Source of the DNA: Candidatus Accumulibacter aalborgensis
GTDB lineage: Bacteria > Pseudomonadota > Gammaproteobacteria > Burkholderiales > Rhodocyclaceae
Assembly (NCBI RefSeq): GCF_900089955.1
Contig: NZ_FLQX01000001.1
Span: forward strand, 86,884-150,883
Reading direction: 5' to 3'
Length of the DNA: 64,000 bases
Positions 44,860-53,764 of the stretch are shown here, one piece after another (the stretch's first letter is position 1; every line of letters begins with the position of its first letter). The translations under genes and the position numbers were made by a program. The notes beneath the pieces were generated by a model, which saw only the letters and a program-made list of their open reading frames with translations, was not told the origin of the DNA and did no database searches.

Positions 44860-45330
44860 ATGAACATCCACCGCACCCTGCTCGCCGCCCTGCTCAGCAC
44901 CTTTGCAACCGTCGGCCCCGCCTTTGCCGTCGATTCGCACCAGCACGCTGCGGCTGCGCCAACCAAGCTGATGCTCGACCACGGCAAGAAGTGGGCAACG
45001 GACGAGCCGCTGCGCCGGAATATGAGCGAAATCCGCAGCGCGCTGGCCGCGAAAGCGACGGCCATCCACCACGGAACGCTGACCGCAGACGACTACCAGG
45101 CGCTCGGCAGCCTGGTCGAAGCGCACAGCGTCAAGATCGTCACCGAGTGCAAGCTCGGCCCCGCAGCAGACGAAAACCTGCACCACATCGTCGCCGAACT
45201 CAGCACCGGCGCCGACGCCATGCAGGGCAAGTCGAAAGCCACGCCGGCTGCCGGAGCAGCGCAGACGATAGGCGCGGTGAATCAGTACGGCCGCTACTTC
45301 CAGCATCCGGGGTGGCAACCAATCGATTGA
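44860..45330 (+). CDS. Secreted His-containing helical protein of unknown function
   Basis: A 156-residue periplasmic protein. Signal peptide MNIHRTLLAALLSTFATVGPAFA is followed by VDSHQHAAAA. The mature part is mainly helical with conserved-looking LMLDHGKKWATDEPLRRNMS and EAHSVKIVTECKLGPAADEN, then LHHIVAELSTGADAM. Several His residues at helix positions suggest metal or haem contact, as in four-helix periplasmic proteins. GAGGAG precedes the ATG, and it lies 10 bases after the FmdE-like remnant, so they were one operon. I do not recognise the family with confidence. Confidence 0.8.
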   Translation: MNIHRTLLAALLSTFATVGPAFAVDSHQHAAAAPTKLMLDHGKKWATDEPLRRNMSEIRSALAAKATAIHHGTLTADDYQALGSLVEAHSVKIVTECKLGPAADENLHHIVAELSTGADAMQGKSKATPAAGAAQTIGAVNQYGRYFQHPGWQPID

Positions 45331-45555
45331 TTCGTGTGGCGAGCGAATAATGGATGGCGGCACCGCCGGTCTTTCATCGTCAAGCGCGGCGGTCCGCGAT
45401 AAAATCCATTTCGCCGACCGCCGTCCAGTTCGCGCTGCACTTTCGCCGCTATGGTCGAAGTCCATTTGGCGGCGGACGAACGGCTTGCACAGCGAACGCC
45501 AAGATCTGCCCCCTCCGGGGACGCTTCTCTAAAACGCTAAAACGATAAGGAAGGA
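45331..45555. other. Gene-free stretch before the P450 gene
   Basis: I see no gene, clear promoter or terminator here. The last 20 bases hold the strong ribosome site AAGGAAGGA of the P450 gene. Confidence 0.5.
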
Positions 45556-46716
45556 ATGACCGTGAACGATAAGTTGCAAGCGGATTGGGAGCCAAAATCC
45601 GACGCCGTCCAGCGTGATCAGCGAGCTGCTTACGACGAGATGCGCGAACGCTGTCCGGTCGCGTACAGCGATTTTCTTGAGTGGTCCGTGTTTCGGCACG
45701 AGGATATCGTTCGCGTGCTGATGGACCCCGACACCTTCAGCAACGCCGCATCCAGACATCTCTCCGTTCCCGACGGAATGGATCCTCCCGAGCATACCGA
45801 GTACCGACGGATGATCGTGCAATATTTTCAGCCGGAACGTGTGGACGCGTTCGAGCCGCAATGTCGCGAGATCGCCGCGAAGCGTCTTCAATCGCTGCTC
45901 GGGCGCGACGAGCTGGAGTTCATCGGCGACTTCGCCCATTGGTTCGCCGTACGGATTCAGTCCGCCTCGCTCGGTTGGCCGCTCGAAATGTGCGAACCGC
46001 TGCGTCTCTGGACGCAGAAGAATCATCAGGCGACTTTTGCGCAGGACCGACCGGCGATGGCCGAGATCGCCAAAGAATTCGAAGGCTACGTCCACGAGTT
46101 GCTGCAAATTCGGCGCGCGGCCGGTGCGCAGGCCAGTGACGACATCACCGGTTCGCTGCTTCGGCAATACGTACAGGGCCGACCGTTGCGCGATGAAGAA
46201 ATCGTCAGCATCGTGCGAAACTGGACCGTCGGTGAGGTCGGGACGATTTCGGCGGCGCTGGGCATCCTGGTTCACTACCTCGCGCAACACCCGGATCTGC
46301 AGCAGCAGCTCCGCACGCAGCCGTCCCTGCTGCCCGCCGCAATCGACGAGATTCTCCGGATTTACGGACCGTTGGTGTCCAACCGCCGGATCACCACTCG
46401 TCCGGTGGAAATCGGTGGCAGGAAGATCGCCGCCGGCGAACGGATCTCGCTGATCTGGATTTCTGCCAACCGCGATGGTCGTGTTTTCGAAGATCCAGAG
46501 GCGTATCGGCTCGACCGCGACCCGACCGCAAACCTGCTCTATGGCGCGGGAATCCACGTCTGCCCAGGCGCTCCCCTGGCTCGGATGGAGATGCGCGTGG
46601 CGATGGAAGAGATCCTCGGGCACACGACCCGGATCGACCCGATCCCGGAAAGGCCACCCACTGGCGCGGTGTACCCCGGCAGTGGTTTCGCCACCCTGCC
46701 CCTGCGAGTCCGCTAG
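45556..46716 (+). CDS. Cytochrome P450
   Basis: A soluble class I type P450 of 386 residues. The haem loop is YGAGIHVCPG with thiolate Cys336; the ExxR motif is EILR (265-268). The I-helix, normally AGxD/ET, reads GEVGT (226-230): the Thr is kept but the acidic partner is Gly. Such substitutions occur in P450s with altered proton delivery or special substrates. The strong Shine-Dalgarno AAGGAAGGA supports ATG 45556. No ferredoxin or reductase gene is adjacent, so partners and substrate are unknown. Confidence 0.93.
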   Translation: MTVNDKLQADWEPKSDAVQRDQRAAYDEMRERCPVAYSDFLEWSVFRHEDIVRVLMDPDTFSNAASRHLSVPDGMDPPEHTEYRRMIVQYFQPERVDAFEPQCREIAAKRLQSLLGRDELEFIGDFAHWFAVRIQSASLGWPLEMCEPLRLWTQKNHQATFAQDRPAMAEIAKEFEGYVHELLQIRRAAGAQASDDITGSLLRQYVQGRPLRDEEIVSIVRNWTVGEVGTISAALGILVHYLAQHPDLQQQLRTQPSLLPAAIDEILRIYGPLVSNRRITTRPVEIGGRKIAAGERISLIWISANRDGRVFEDPEAYRLDRDPTANLLYGAGIHVCPGAPLARMEMRVAMEEILGHTTRIDPIPERPPTGAVYPGSGFATLPLRVR

Positions 46717-46994
46717 GCGCAGCCCACAAGCTTACGATTATGACGGACTTGGGCGCCTGAGCGCTCTATCTCGAAGGCCTTCGCCAACGGTACTCGTGCC
46801 ATCGACATGCAGTATCCGCACCTCGTTGGCTTTGTTCATCGTCGTGCCTTGAGCTTCGTGTCACGATCTGCGGCCTGATTCGACCCACGGCTACCGCGCA
46901 TAGCGCCAAATCCGCGAAATCAGGTCATCTGATGGTATGCTTTCGTCTCTGCCGCATGCCAGCCCGGCCGGCGCACCCGATTCCGAGCCACTCG
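46717..46994. other. Gene-free stretch with a possible YD-repeat remnant
   Basis: One frame around 46735-46780 encodes AYDYDGLGRLSALSRR, which looks like a single RHS/YD repeat, then degenerates to a stop near 46852. It has no start or context of its own. This may be a scrap of a former RHS-type gene or a coincidence. Otherwise no gene, hairpin or promoter is obvious before the methyltransferase gene. Confidence 0.35.
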
Positions 46995-47678
46995 ATGAGC
47001 GACCCGCAGAAACCGTCCATTCACCTGTCTTTTTCGGACAAGTACACCGACGACCATTCGCAGCAGTACTTCCAGAAGCACCACCGAAAAAAGCTCTCCG
47101 ACCGGCTCGAACACAGAATGGCCGAACGCGCCCTGGCGCTTGCCGGCAATCCTGCGTCGGTGCTGGACCTGCCCTGTGGTACGGGTCGTTTCTGGGACAT
47201 GCTGGCCAGGGAGCCGCAACGCGAGCTGCTCGCCGCCGACTACAGTGAAGCCATGCTCGAAGTCGCCGCCAGAGTACGCGACCCCGCAGTCGTTCGCCGC
47301 TTCCGACTGCTGCAGTGCTCCGCCTTCGAGATCACTCTGCCAGACCACAGCGTCGATTGCGTCTTCTCGATCCGCCTCATGCATCACGTCGGTGAGTCGA
47401 GCAACCGTATCGCGATGCTGAAGGAATTTCGTCGCGTCACTCGCGATACGGTGGTGCTGTCGCTGTGGGTCGATGGCAACTACAAGGCCTGGCGTCGCCG
47501 CAAGCTCGAAGAAAAGCGCCGGCAAGGCGGCGAGAAGAGCGACAACCGCTTCATCGTCCCCAGCGCACAGTTCGAGCAGGAATGTCGCGATGCCGGCTTC
47601 ACTATTGTCGGGCATGTGGATTTCCTGCCGCATCTGTTCATGTGGCGCACTTATGTGCTACGCAAGATGGGCATCTAA
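46995..47678 (+). CDS. Class I SAM-dependent methyltransferase
   Basis: A 227-residue enzyme with SAM-binding motif I VLDLPCGTGRFWDML, motif II LLAADYSEAMLEVA and the core SVDCVFSIRLMHHVGES. The substrate-specific part is not recognisable; the basic C-terminal half (YKAWRRRKLEEKRRQGG) may contact membranes or nucleic acid. ATG 46995 is the best supported start, though upstream starts exist. The InaA-like kinase gene begins 14 bases after it, so the two are probably an envelope-modification pair. Confidence 0.85.
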   Translation: MSDPQKPSIHLSFSDKYTDDHSQQYFQKHHRKKLSDRLEHRMAERALALAGNPASVLDLPCGTGRFWDMLAREPQRELLAADYSEAMLEVAARVRDPAVVRRFRLLQCSAFEITLPDHSVDCVFSIRLMHHVGESSNRIAMLKEFRRVTRDTVVLSLWVDGNYKAWRRRKLEEKRRQGGEKSDNRFIVPSAQFEQECRDAGFTIVGHVDFLPHLFMWRTYVLRKMGI

Positions 47679-47692
47679 GTGCGGCGAGCACG

Positions 47693-48424
47693 ATGAAAGC
47701 GCGCGATCTTTTTCCGCATCAGGCCGCCCGGGCGCAACTTGCCGCCAGCGGCCTGGCCGACTTCGAGGCGTTATGGTCAGTCAGCGCCGACTGGCATGAA
47801 GCGCCGAACCAACGGCGTGGTGGCTGGAGTGGCGCCAGTCGTCATGTGCTGGCTGATGGCAGCGCTATTTTCCTCAAGCGTCAGGAAAACCACCTGTGCC
47901 GCACACTGCGCCATCCCGTCTGCGGCATCCCGACCTTCTATCGCGAATACCTGAACATCCTGCGCCTGCAAGCGCACGATATCGGCGTCGTGGAAGCGCT
48001 GTACTACGGCGATCGGCTGGCAGCAGGACGCTGGCGCGCCATTCTGGTGACCCGCGCGCTCGACAGCTTCATGAGTCTTGACGAGTGGAATGCGGCGCCT
48101 GAGCACAGCGAAGAAGGGCAGCGCCAGTCACTGATCACCGCCGTCGCCCTCGCCTGTGCACGCCTCCACCATCATCGCCTGCAGCACAGTTGCCTGTATG
48201 ACAAGCATCTGTTCGTACCGCGAACGGCGCCGACGACCGCGTCCTATCAGGAGGCTGACGTGCGCTTCATCGACCTGGAAAAACTACGCCAGGGAATCAG
48301 CCGCGAGCGCGTCGCCGCGCATGATGTCGACCAACTGATGCGCCACACCCAGGGCTGGAGCGAAAGTGACCGGGCGACTTTCCGGTCAGCCTACCGGGAC
48401 CAGCGGTCCGCACTGAAGCGTTAA
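47693..48424 (+). CDS. InaA/RfaP-like lipopolysaccharide kinase-family protein
   Basis: A 243-residue kinase-like protein. Visible are GASRHVLADGSAIFLKRQEN (ATP-binding region with Lys), TFYREYLNILRL, a catalytic-loop-like LHHHRLQHSCLYDKHLFV and RFIDLEKLRQG in the metal-binding position. This matches the InaA/WaaP group that phosphorylates heptose of LPS core or similar sugars. It is coupled to the methyltransferase upstream and overlaps the convergent GNAT gene by 39 bases. Confidence 0.85.
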   Translation: MKARDLFPHQAARAQLAASGLADFEALWSVSADWHEAPNQRRGGWSGASRHVLADGSAIFLKRQENHLCRTLRHPVCGIPTFYREYLNILRLQAHDIGVVEALYYGDRLAAGRWRAILVTRALDSFMSLDEWNAAPEHSEEGQRQSLITAVALACARLHHHRLQHSCLYDKHLFVPRTAPTTASYQEADVRFIDLEKLRQGISRERVAAHDVDQLMRHTQGWSESDRATFRSAYRDQRSALKR

Positions 48425-49123
48425 GCCGATCAGCGCCGAAAGCGAGGCGCGCTGATTGCCGGCTTCGTCAAAGTTGGCCAGATCGAGCCAGCGTGCGATA
48501 GCCGCTTCCAGGCCTGGCCAGTCACGATCGATCACTGCATACCAGGCAGTATCCCGGCTGCGCCCCTTGACCACGGTGGCTTGCCGGAAGATGCCTTCAA
48601 AAGACAGTCCCAAGCGCAGCGCCGCGGCGCGCGAGGGCGCGTTGAGCGCATCGCATTTCCACTCGCAGCGTCGATAACCCAGCTCGAAAGCGTTCTTCAT
48701 CAGCAAGTACAGGGCCTCGGTGGCAGCCGGTGTCCGCTGCAGGCGCGGCGAGAAGTTGAGGTGGCCAACTTCGATCGAGCCGCTGGCAGGGGTGATTCGC
48801 AAGTAACTGGCGACGCCGACTGCGTCGTTGGACGCCCGCTCGATGATCGCGTAGAACAGGGGATCGCCAGCGCGACAGTGTGTCTCGATCCACTCCCGGT
48901 AGCCGTCGAGGTTCGCGAAAGGGCCATACGGCAGGTAGGTCCAGTTGCCGCCGTCAACGTCAAGCGCGTTGGCGGCAAAAAGGCTGGCCGCATGCCGCCC
49001 GGCGGACAGGGGTTCGAGGCGTGAAAAACGCCCCGCCAGGATCTGGCCAGCGGGATGTTGTGCCGCATTCCAGTCGGCGAGCAAGTCGCCCACCGGTTGT
49101 CCGAGACCGTTCAGGGGAGGCAT
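48386..49123 (-). CDS. RimJ/RimL-type GNAT N-acetyltransferase
   Basis: A 245-residue acetyltransferase of the RimJ/RimL group: SRLEPLSAGRHAASLFAANA, GVASYLRITPASGSIEVGHL, then the acceptor and CoA region RTPAATEALYLLMKNAFELG and WKCDALNAPSRAAALRLGLS. Targets may be protein N-termini or small molecules. Its last 13 codons overlap the convergent InaA-like gene. Confidence 0.87.
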   Translation of the reverse strand: MPPLNGLGQPVGDLLADWNAAQHPAGQILAGRFSRLEPLSAGRHAASLFAANALDVDGGNWTYLPYGPFANLDGYREWIETHCRAGDPLFYAIIERASNDAVGVASYLRITPASGSIEVGHLNFSPRLQRTPAATEALYLLMKNAFELGYRRCEWKCDALNAPSRAAALRLGLSFEGIFRQATVVKGRSRDTAWYAVIDRDWPGLEAAIARWLDLANFDEAGNQRASLSALIGLTLQCGPLVPVG

Positions 49124-49135
49124 GCGAGTCGATCC

Positions 49136-50341
49136 TCAGCTTGCCGGCCGGGGCAGCGCAGCTTCCCTGATCGGCAGATTGCAAAGCGCCGCCGCCGCGG
49201 CCAGCGCGATGTCGGCGTACCACATCCACGCATAGTCACCAAAGCGCGTGAGCGCAACGCCACCCAGATAGGCACCAAAAAACCCCCCGATCTGGTGTGA
49301 CAGGAGGCTCATGCCGAACAGCGTACCGAGATAGCGCACGCCGAAAAGCTTGCCGACGATGGCCGCCGTCGGCGGCACGGTGGCCAGCCAGGTAAAGCCC
49401 AGCCCGGCGGCGAAGACATAGAAGGTCAACTCGGTCTTCGGCGCCGCCAGGTACAAGGCCACCAGCACGGCACGCGAGGCGTACATCCAGAACAGGACGA
49501 CCTTGCTGCGATAGCGGGTGACGCAGGAACCGGCATAGAGGCTGCCAATGATGTTGAACAGGCCGATGATCGCCAGCGACCAACTGGCCACCGCCGACGG
49601 CAGGCCGCAGAGACTGACCTCGCCGGGCAGATGGGTCACCAGAAAAGCGATGTGGAAACCACAGGTAAAAAAACCGAGATTGAGGAACTGGTAGCTCCGG
49701 TCGGCCAGCGCATCCTGAACACTCTGCCAGAGACCCGCTTCAGCCGCAGGCTTTGGCGGTTGTTCCGACTGCGTGGACAGCACCCGCACCAGCGGCACGG
49801 CAGTCAGCGTCATCAAGGCCAGTGACCACATCGCCCCCATCCAGCCAATGGTCTGAATCAGCGCCTGCAGGATCGGGGCGAAGACGAACTGACCGAAGGA
49901 GCCGCCGGCATTGATCACGCCGGAGGCTGCTCCGCGCGCTTCGAGCGGCAGGCGCTGACTCGAAGCGCCGATGAGGACCGAGAAGCTGCCGGCCCCGGAG
50001 CCGATTGCCGACAACAGTCCGAGCGAAACGATCAGGCCCCAGGTGCTGCTCATGAAAGGAGTGATCGCACTGCCCAGGGCAAGCAGCAACAGCCCGCCAA
50101 GCAGCACCGGACTCGGCCCGTAACGGTCCGCCGCAGCACCGGCAAAGGGCTGGACGGCGCCCCAGGTGAATTGGCCGACGGCCATCGCCAGACTGATCGA
50201 CGCAACGCCAAGGCCGGTGCTCGTGTTGAGCGGCGAGAGGAACAGGCCGAGCGATTGGCGGGCGCCCATGGTGACCATCAGGATGCCGGCGGCCGACAGC
50301 GTGATCGCCCACACGGCGGGGTGGTTGAGCGTTCGGAACAT
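49136..50341 (-). CDS. MFS transporter
   Basis: A 12-helix major facilitator of about 401 residues. The MFS signature loop is AGAAADRYGPSPVLLGG, and helices such as WAITLSAAGILMVTMGA and LLLLALGSAITPFM are clear. The conserved GAASGVINAGGSFGQFVFAP segment places it with oxalate/monocarboxylate-type (YfcJ/OxlT-like) transporters. I chose ATG 50341, as the sequence before it (from 50422) is not membrane-like. It stops 12 bases before the GNAT gene. Confidence 0.88.
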   Translation of the reverse strand: MFRTLNHPAVWAITLSAAGILMVTMGARQSLGLFLSPLNTSTGLGVASISLAMAVGQFTWGAVQPFAGAAADRYGPSPVLLGGLLLLALGSAITPFMSSTWGLIVSLGLLSAIGSGAGSFSVLIGASSQRLPLEARGAASGVINAGGSFGQFVFAPILQALIQTIGWMGAMWSLALMTLTAVPLVRVLSTQSEQPPKPAAEAGLWQSVQDALADRSYQFLNLGFFTCGFHIAFLVTHLPGEVSLCGLPSAVASWSLAIIGLFNIIGSLYAGSCVTRYRSKVVLFWMYASRAVLVALYLAAPKTELTFYVFAAGLGFTWLATVPPTAAIVGKLFGVRYLGTLFGMSLLSHQIGGFFGAYLGGVALTRFGDYAWMWYADIALAAAAALCNLPIREAALPRPAS

Positions 50342-50540
50342 CGTTCTGGTCGTGGTCAGGTGGACGGATTTCGGAAGGAGGGGATTCTTGGGCGAATTGT
50401 ATTCTGGTTTGCCGTGAGGCAACGAGTCACGGCTTCGATTATTCTGAAGTCATTTGAGAAGCGATGACCGTTGGGCAGGGTACAATCGCGCCTCCCTTCG
50501 GGGGAAGTTTGAATTCCAATCTGCTAACCTGGTTTGCGAC

Positions 50541-51899
50541 ATGCACATTCATATCCTTGGTATTGGCGGTACCTTCATGGGCGGCGTAGCACAGTTGGCG
50601 CGCGCCGCAGGACATCGCGTCACGGGTTGCGATAGCGCCATCTACCCACCGATGAGCAAGCAGCTCGAAGCGGCGGAGATCGAAGTCATCGAAGGCTACG
50701 ATGCGGCGCAAACCGCCTTCGAACCCGATTGCTATCTCGTCGGCAACGCCATTGCGCGGGGCAATCCGCTGCTCGAGGAGATCCTCGACAGAGGTCTGCC
50801 GTATCTTTCTGGTCCACAATGGCTGGCCGAGAATGTCCTGCGCGGGCGCTGGGTACTGGCAGTGGCCGGGACACACGGCAAGACGACGACCGCCGCCATG
50901 CTGGCGTGGATTCTGGAGCATGCGGGTTTGAGCCCCGGCTTCCTGATTGGCGGCGTGCCGATGAACTTTGGCGTTTCGGCGCGGCTGTGGGGAAGCGCCA
51001 CGGAATTGCCGTTTTTCGTCATTGAAGCCGACGAATACGACACCGCTTTCTGCGACAAACGATCGAAGTTCGTGCACTACCGCGCGCGGACGGCGATCCT
51101 CAACAATCTCGAATTCGATCATGCAGACATCTTTGCCGATCTGGCGGCGATAGAGACCCAGTTCCACCACCTGGTGCGAACACTGCCACGTCATGGGCTG
51201 ATCGTGTCGAATGCCGCGGCAGCGAGTCTGGACGACGTTCTCGCGCGAGGCTGCTGGACGCCGGTCGAGCGATTCAACGATCCTGCTGGCTGGCGGGCAG
51301 TGGGCAGCGACGTCGACGGATCGCTTTCCCTCTTCCAGGGCGAGCAGGAGGTCGGCAGCACGCAGTGGAGTCTGACCGGGGACCACAATCGCAACAATGC
51401 CGTCGCCGCACTGCTGGCGGCAAGACACGTCGGCGTACCCTTGGCCCGTGGACTGACGGCTCTGTCACGTTTCGAGAATGTCAAGAGGCGTCTCGAACTG
51501 CGTGGGACGACCGGCGGCATCAGCGTGTACGACGATTTTGCTCACCACCCGACAGCGGTGGCGACGACTATCGCCGGTCTGCGGCGCAAGGTTGGCAGCG
51601 CGCGCATTCTGGTCGTCCTCGAGCCCCGGTCGAATACCATGAAGCTGGGGACCATGAAGGCCCTGCTGCCAGCGAGCCTGGCGGAGGCCGACCTGGTGTT
51701 CGGCTACGCGGCCAATCTCGGCTGGAACATCGGCGAAACACTGGCACCCCTGGGCGACAAAGTGGCCGTCGACGACGATCTCGACCGACTCGTACGGTGC
51801 ATTGCCGGCGCCGCACGAGTCGGCGATCAGGTGCTCGTGATGAGCAATGGCAGCTTTGGCGGCATCCACGAAAAACTGCTGGGCGCCCTCGGCGGGTGA
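50541..51899 (+). CDS. mpl: UDP-N-acetylmuramate:L-alanyl-gamma-D-glutamyl-meso-diaminopimelate ligase
   Basis: A Mur-ligase that reuses the tripeptide from recycled wall material. The N-terminal Rossmann motif is HILGIGGTFMGGVAQLARAA, the ATP loop AGTHGKTTTAAML, then IEADEYDTAFCDKRSKFVHY, NNLEFDHADIF, and the C-terminal YDDFAHHPTAV. 452 residues is typical. ATG 50541 gives the family start MHIHILGIGG. It complements ampD at 546-1127 in peptidoglycan recycling. The stop lies 4 bases from the convergent ctaB stop. Confidence 0.95.
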   Translation: MHIHILGIGGTFMGGVAQLARAAGHRVTGCDSAIYPPMSKQLEAAEIEVIEGYDAAQTAFEPDCYLVGNAIARGNPLLEEILDRGLPYLSGPQWLAENVLRGRWVLAVAGTHGKTTTAAMLAWILEHAGLSPGFLIGGVPMNFGVSARLWGSATELPFFVIEADEYDTAFCDKRSKFVHYRARTAILNNLEFDHADIFADLAAIETQFHHLVRTLPRHGLIVSNAAAASLDDVLARGCWTPVERFNDPAGWRAVGSDVDGSLSLFQGEQEVGSTQWSLTGDHNRNNAVAALLAARHVGVPLARGLTALSRFENVKRRLELRGTTGGISVYDDFAHHPTAVATTIAGLRRKVGSARILVVLEPRSNTMKLGTMKALLPASLAEADLVFGYAANLGWNIGETLAPLGDKVAVDDDLDRLVRCIAGAARVGDQVLVMSNGSFGGIHEKLLGALGG

Positions 51900-51903
51900 T
51901 CCA

Positions 51904-52800
51904 TCAGCGCAGGAAATGGTCAGCCAGCAGGGCGGCGAAGAGCAGCGTCAGATAGATGATCGAGTAACGAAAAGTAATTCTCGCCAACTTGTCGCTGTAG
52001 TCACGCCAGAGAACGACACTGTAGACGAGGAAAATGGTGTCGAGGATCAGCGCGGCGGTCAGATACCACGGGCCACTCATGCCGAGGGTATAGGGCAGAA
52101 TGGTCGCGCCGGTAAGCATCACCACGTAGAGCAGGCTGTGCAGGCAGGTGAACGGAATGCCATGAGTGACCGGCAGCATGGGCAAGCCGGACTTGGCATA
52201 GTCGGCACAGCGGTAACAGGCGAGCGCCCAGAAATGCGGCGGCGTCCAGATGAAAATGATCAGAAACAGGACCAGCGCCTCGGGACCGACCTGGCCGGTG
52301 ATCGCCGACCAGCCCAACAGGGGCGGCATGGCACCAGAGGCTCCACCGATGACGATGTTCATCGGCGTTGCCGGCTTGAGCACGACCGTATAGATCACCG
52401 CGTAGCCGAGAAAAGTGGCTAGCGTCAGCCACATGGTCAGCGGATTGACAAAGGCGTGCAGAACCCACAACCCGAAACCACCGACCAGCGTCGCCAGGGT
52501 CAGCGTCTCGGCGGTCGACACTTCGCCGCGGGCTGTCGGGCGAGCGCGCGTGCGCGCCATCCGGGCGTCGATTTGTTGCTCGATCAAGCAGTTGATTGCT
52601 GCCGCTGCGCCGGCGACCAGAGCGATGCCGATCGACGCCGCGACAAAGAGCGCGAATGGCGGGAATTGAGGCGCGGCCAAAAACATCCCGATCATGGCGG
52701 TGAACACGATCAGGCTGTTGACCCGCGGCTTGCACAACTCGAAGAAAGCCGACAGGCGTTGCCCCGCTGAACGACGGGAATTGGTGCTGATCACGGCCAT
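51904..52800 (-). CDS. ctaB: Protoheme IX farnesyltransferase (haem O synthase)
   Basis: A UbiA-family membrane enzyme of 298 residues that makes haem O for the aa3 oxidase. The prenyl-diphosphate motif is [20 protein letters not shown] and the second Asp region [20 protein letters not shown]. About eight hydrophobic helices are visible. It is the last gene of the leftward oxidase gene set. The heme A synthase gene (ctaA), usually next to it, is not present in the window. Confidence 0.94.
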   Translation of the reverse strand: MAVISTNSRRSAGQRLSAFFELCKPRVNSLIVFTAMIGMFLAAPQFPPFALFVAASIGIALVAGAAAAINCLIEQQIDARMARTRARPTARGEVSTAETLTLATLVGGFGLWVLHAFVNPLTMWLTLATFLGYAVIYTVVLKPATPMNIVIGGASGAMPPLLGWSAITGQVGPEALVLFLIIFIWTPPHFWALACYRCADYAKSGLPMLPVTHGIPFTCLHSLLYVVMLTGATILPYTLGMSGPWYLTAALILDTIFLVYSVVLWRDYSDKLARITFRYSIIYLTLLFAALLADHFLR

Positions 52801-52873
52801 ATGCTTTCCTTTCTGTCCGATCTACCCATTCTTCAGCTAACGATCCATACGCCGAGCGGCGCCTGGCCGTGCT

Positions 52874-53140
52874 TCAGTTCAGGCCCATCAGCGCGTAGTC
52901 GACGAACAGCAGGATGGCAAACGGCACCATTGCCCACAGCCACTGCACCGTCCCGGTCGGCCCCGTAAACTTGGTCGGCCGATAGCCGGCACGCCTCCGG
53001 TGCCTGACCATCGTATAAATCATGATGCCGAACACCACGATGAACAACGCCGTTATGACGAGCATGAAGTCGTTATGCAGCTGCAGCGCGTCGCGGCTGA
53101 TGGGAGTCATCGTGCTCAAGTTGTTTGTGCTTGTTTCCAT
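52874..53140 (-). CDS. Free-standing COX2-type transmembrane hairpin protein
   Basis: An 88-residue protein made of two helices: DFMLVITALFIVVFGIMIYT (about 24-44) and a second in VQWLWAMVPFAILLFVDYAL. The linker RHRRRAGYRPTKFTGPTGTV and the WLWAMVP element copy the N-terminal membrane hairpin of cytochrome oxidase subunit II (usual form EIAWTLIP). No CuA domain follows. The full subunit II is encoded at 58941-60110, so this is an extra, CuA-less relative, possibly an assembly or stabilising factor. Confidence 0.75.
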   Translation of the reverse strand: METSTNNLSTMTPISRDALQLHNDFMLVITALFIVVFGIMIYTMVRHRRRAGYRPTKFTGPTGTVQWLWAMVPFAILLFVDYALMGLN

Positions 53141-53631
53141 GGAATACTTTGTCGGGGCTGCAGGGCAGCCAGGTCTTGTTTCAGATCTTTGGCTAGCGCC
53201 ATCCTTTGCTCTTCGTTCAACAGACTGCCTACTTCGACCTCCTTGCCGTGCGAGCGAATCAGCACGCGGTGGCTGGCTTGTCCAGGCGGCTTGATCACCT
53301 GTAGCCGCGCCCAGTACGACTGAAACACATGACGCTCCAGGCGAGCACCGCGACGCGTTTCGATCGTCAGATGTCCTGACTCAAGCGTGATCGTCTCGAC
53401 GTCATGAGCACACGCTTCGGTGCGGCGCAACGCCCACCAGAGTAGCGCCAGTTCCAGGCCGGTAAACGGAGCCACCGGCCAGGCGCCAATACACGAGAAG
53501 ACGAAGGCGATGGTCCCGGAAACAGCGGCGGTGACGACGAACACGAGTCTGCGTCCAAGCGCTGAAAGCGAGCGGTTTGGACGGGCCACCCAGGTTCGCC
53601 CTGTCAGCGTCTGTGCTGCCACCAGGCTCAT
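53116..53631 (-). CDS. DUF2244-domain membrane protein
   Basis: A 171-residue protein with two adjacent helices (VFVVTAAVSGTIAFVFSCIG, then WPVAPFTGLELALLWWALRR), and a soluble domain ITLESGHLTIETRRGARLER followed by VLIRSHGKEVEVGSLLNEEQ. This matches DUF2244, a family commonly found with cytochrome oxidase genes and of unknown function. Start ATG 53631 is favoured; an upstream one at 53691 would add 20 residues. Its 3' end overlaps the hairpin-protein gene by 25 bases. Confidence 0.82.
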   Translation of the reverse strand: MSLVAAQTLTGRTWVARPNRSLSALGRRLVFVVTAAVSGTIAFVFSCIGAWPVAPFTGLELALLWWALRRTEACAHDVETITLESGHLTIETRRGARLERHVFQSYWARLQVIKPPGQASHRVLIRSHGKEVEVGSLLNEEQRMALAKDLKQDLAALQPRQSIPWKQAQTT

Positions 53632-53764
53632 CGACTTCCTCCAGAATGACCAGGCTCGGCGAGCAGCCTGGCTGGACTTGACGCAAGTCAAAGCATGAAC
53701 CGGGGAATTCTAGCATGGAGCCCGACTCTGTTGGCAAGCACTGTGCCCAAGATTATGATTGTAT

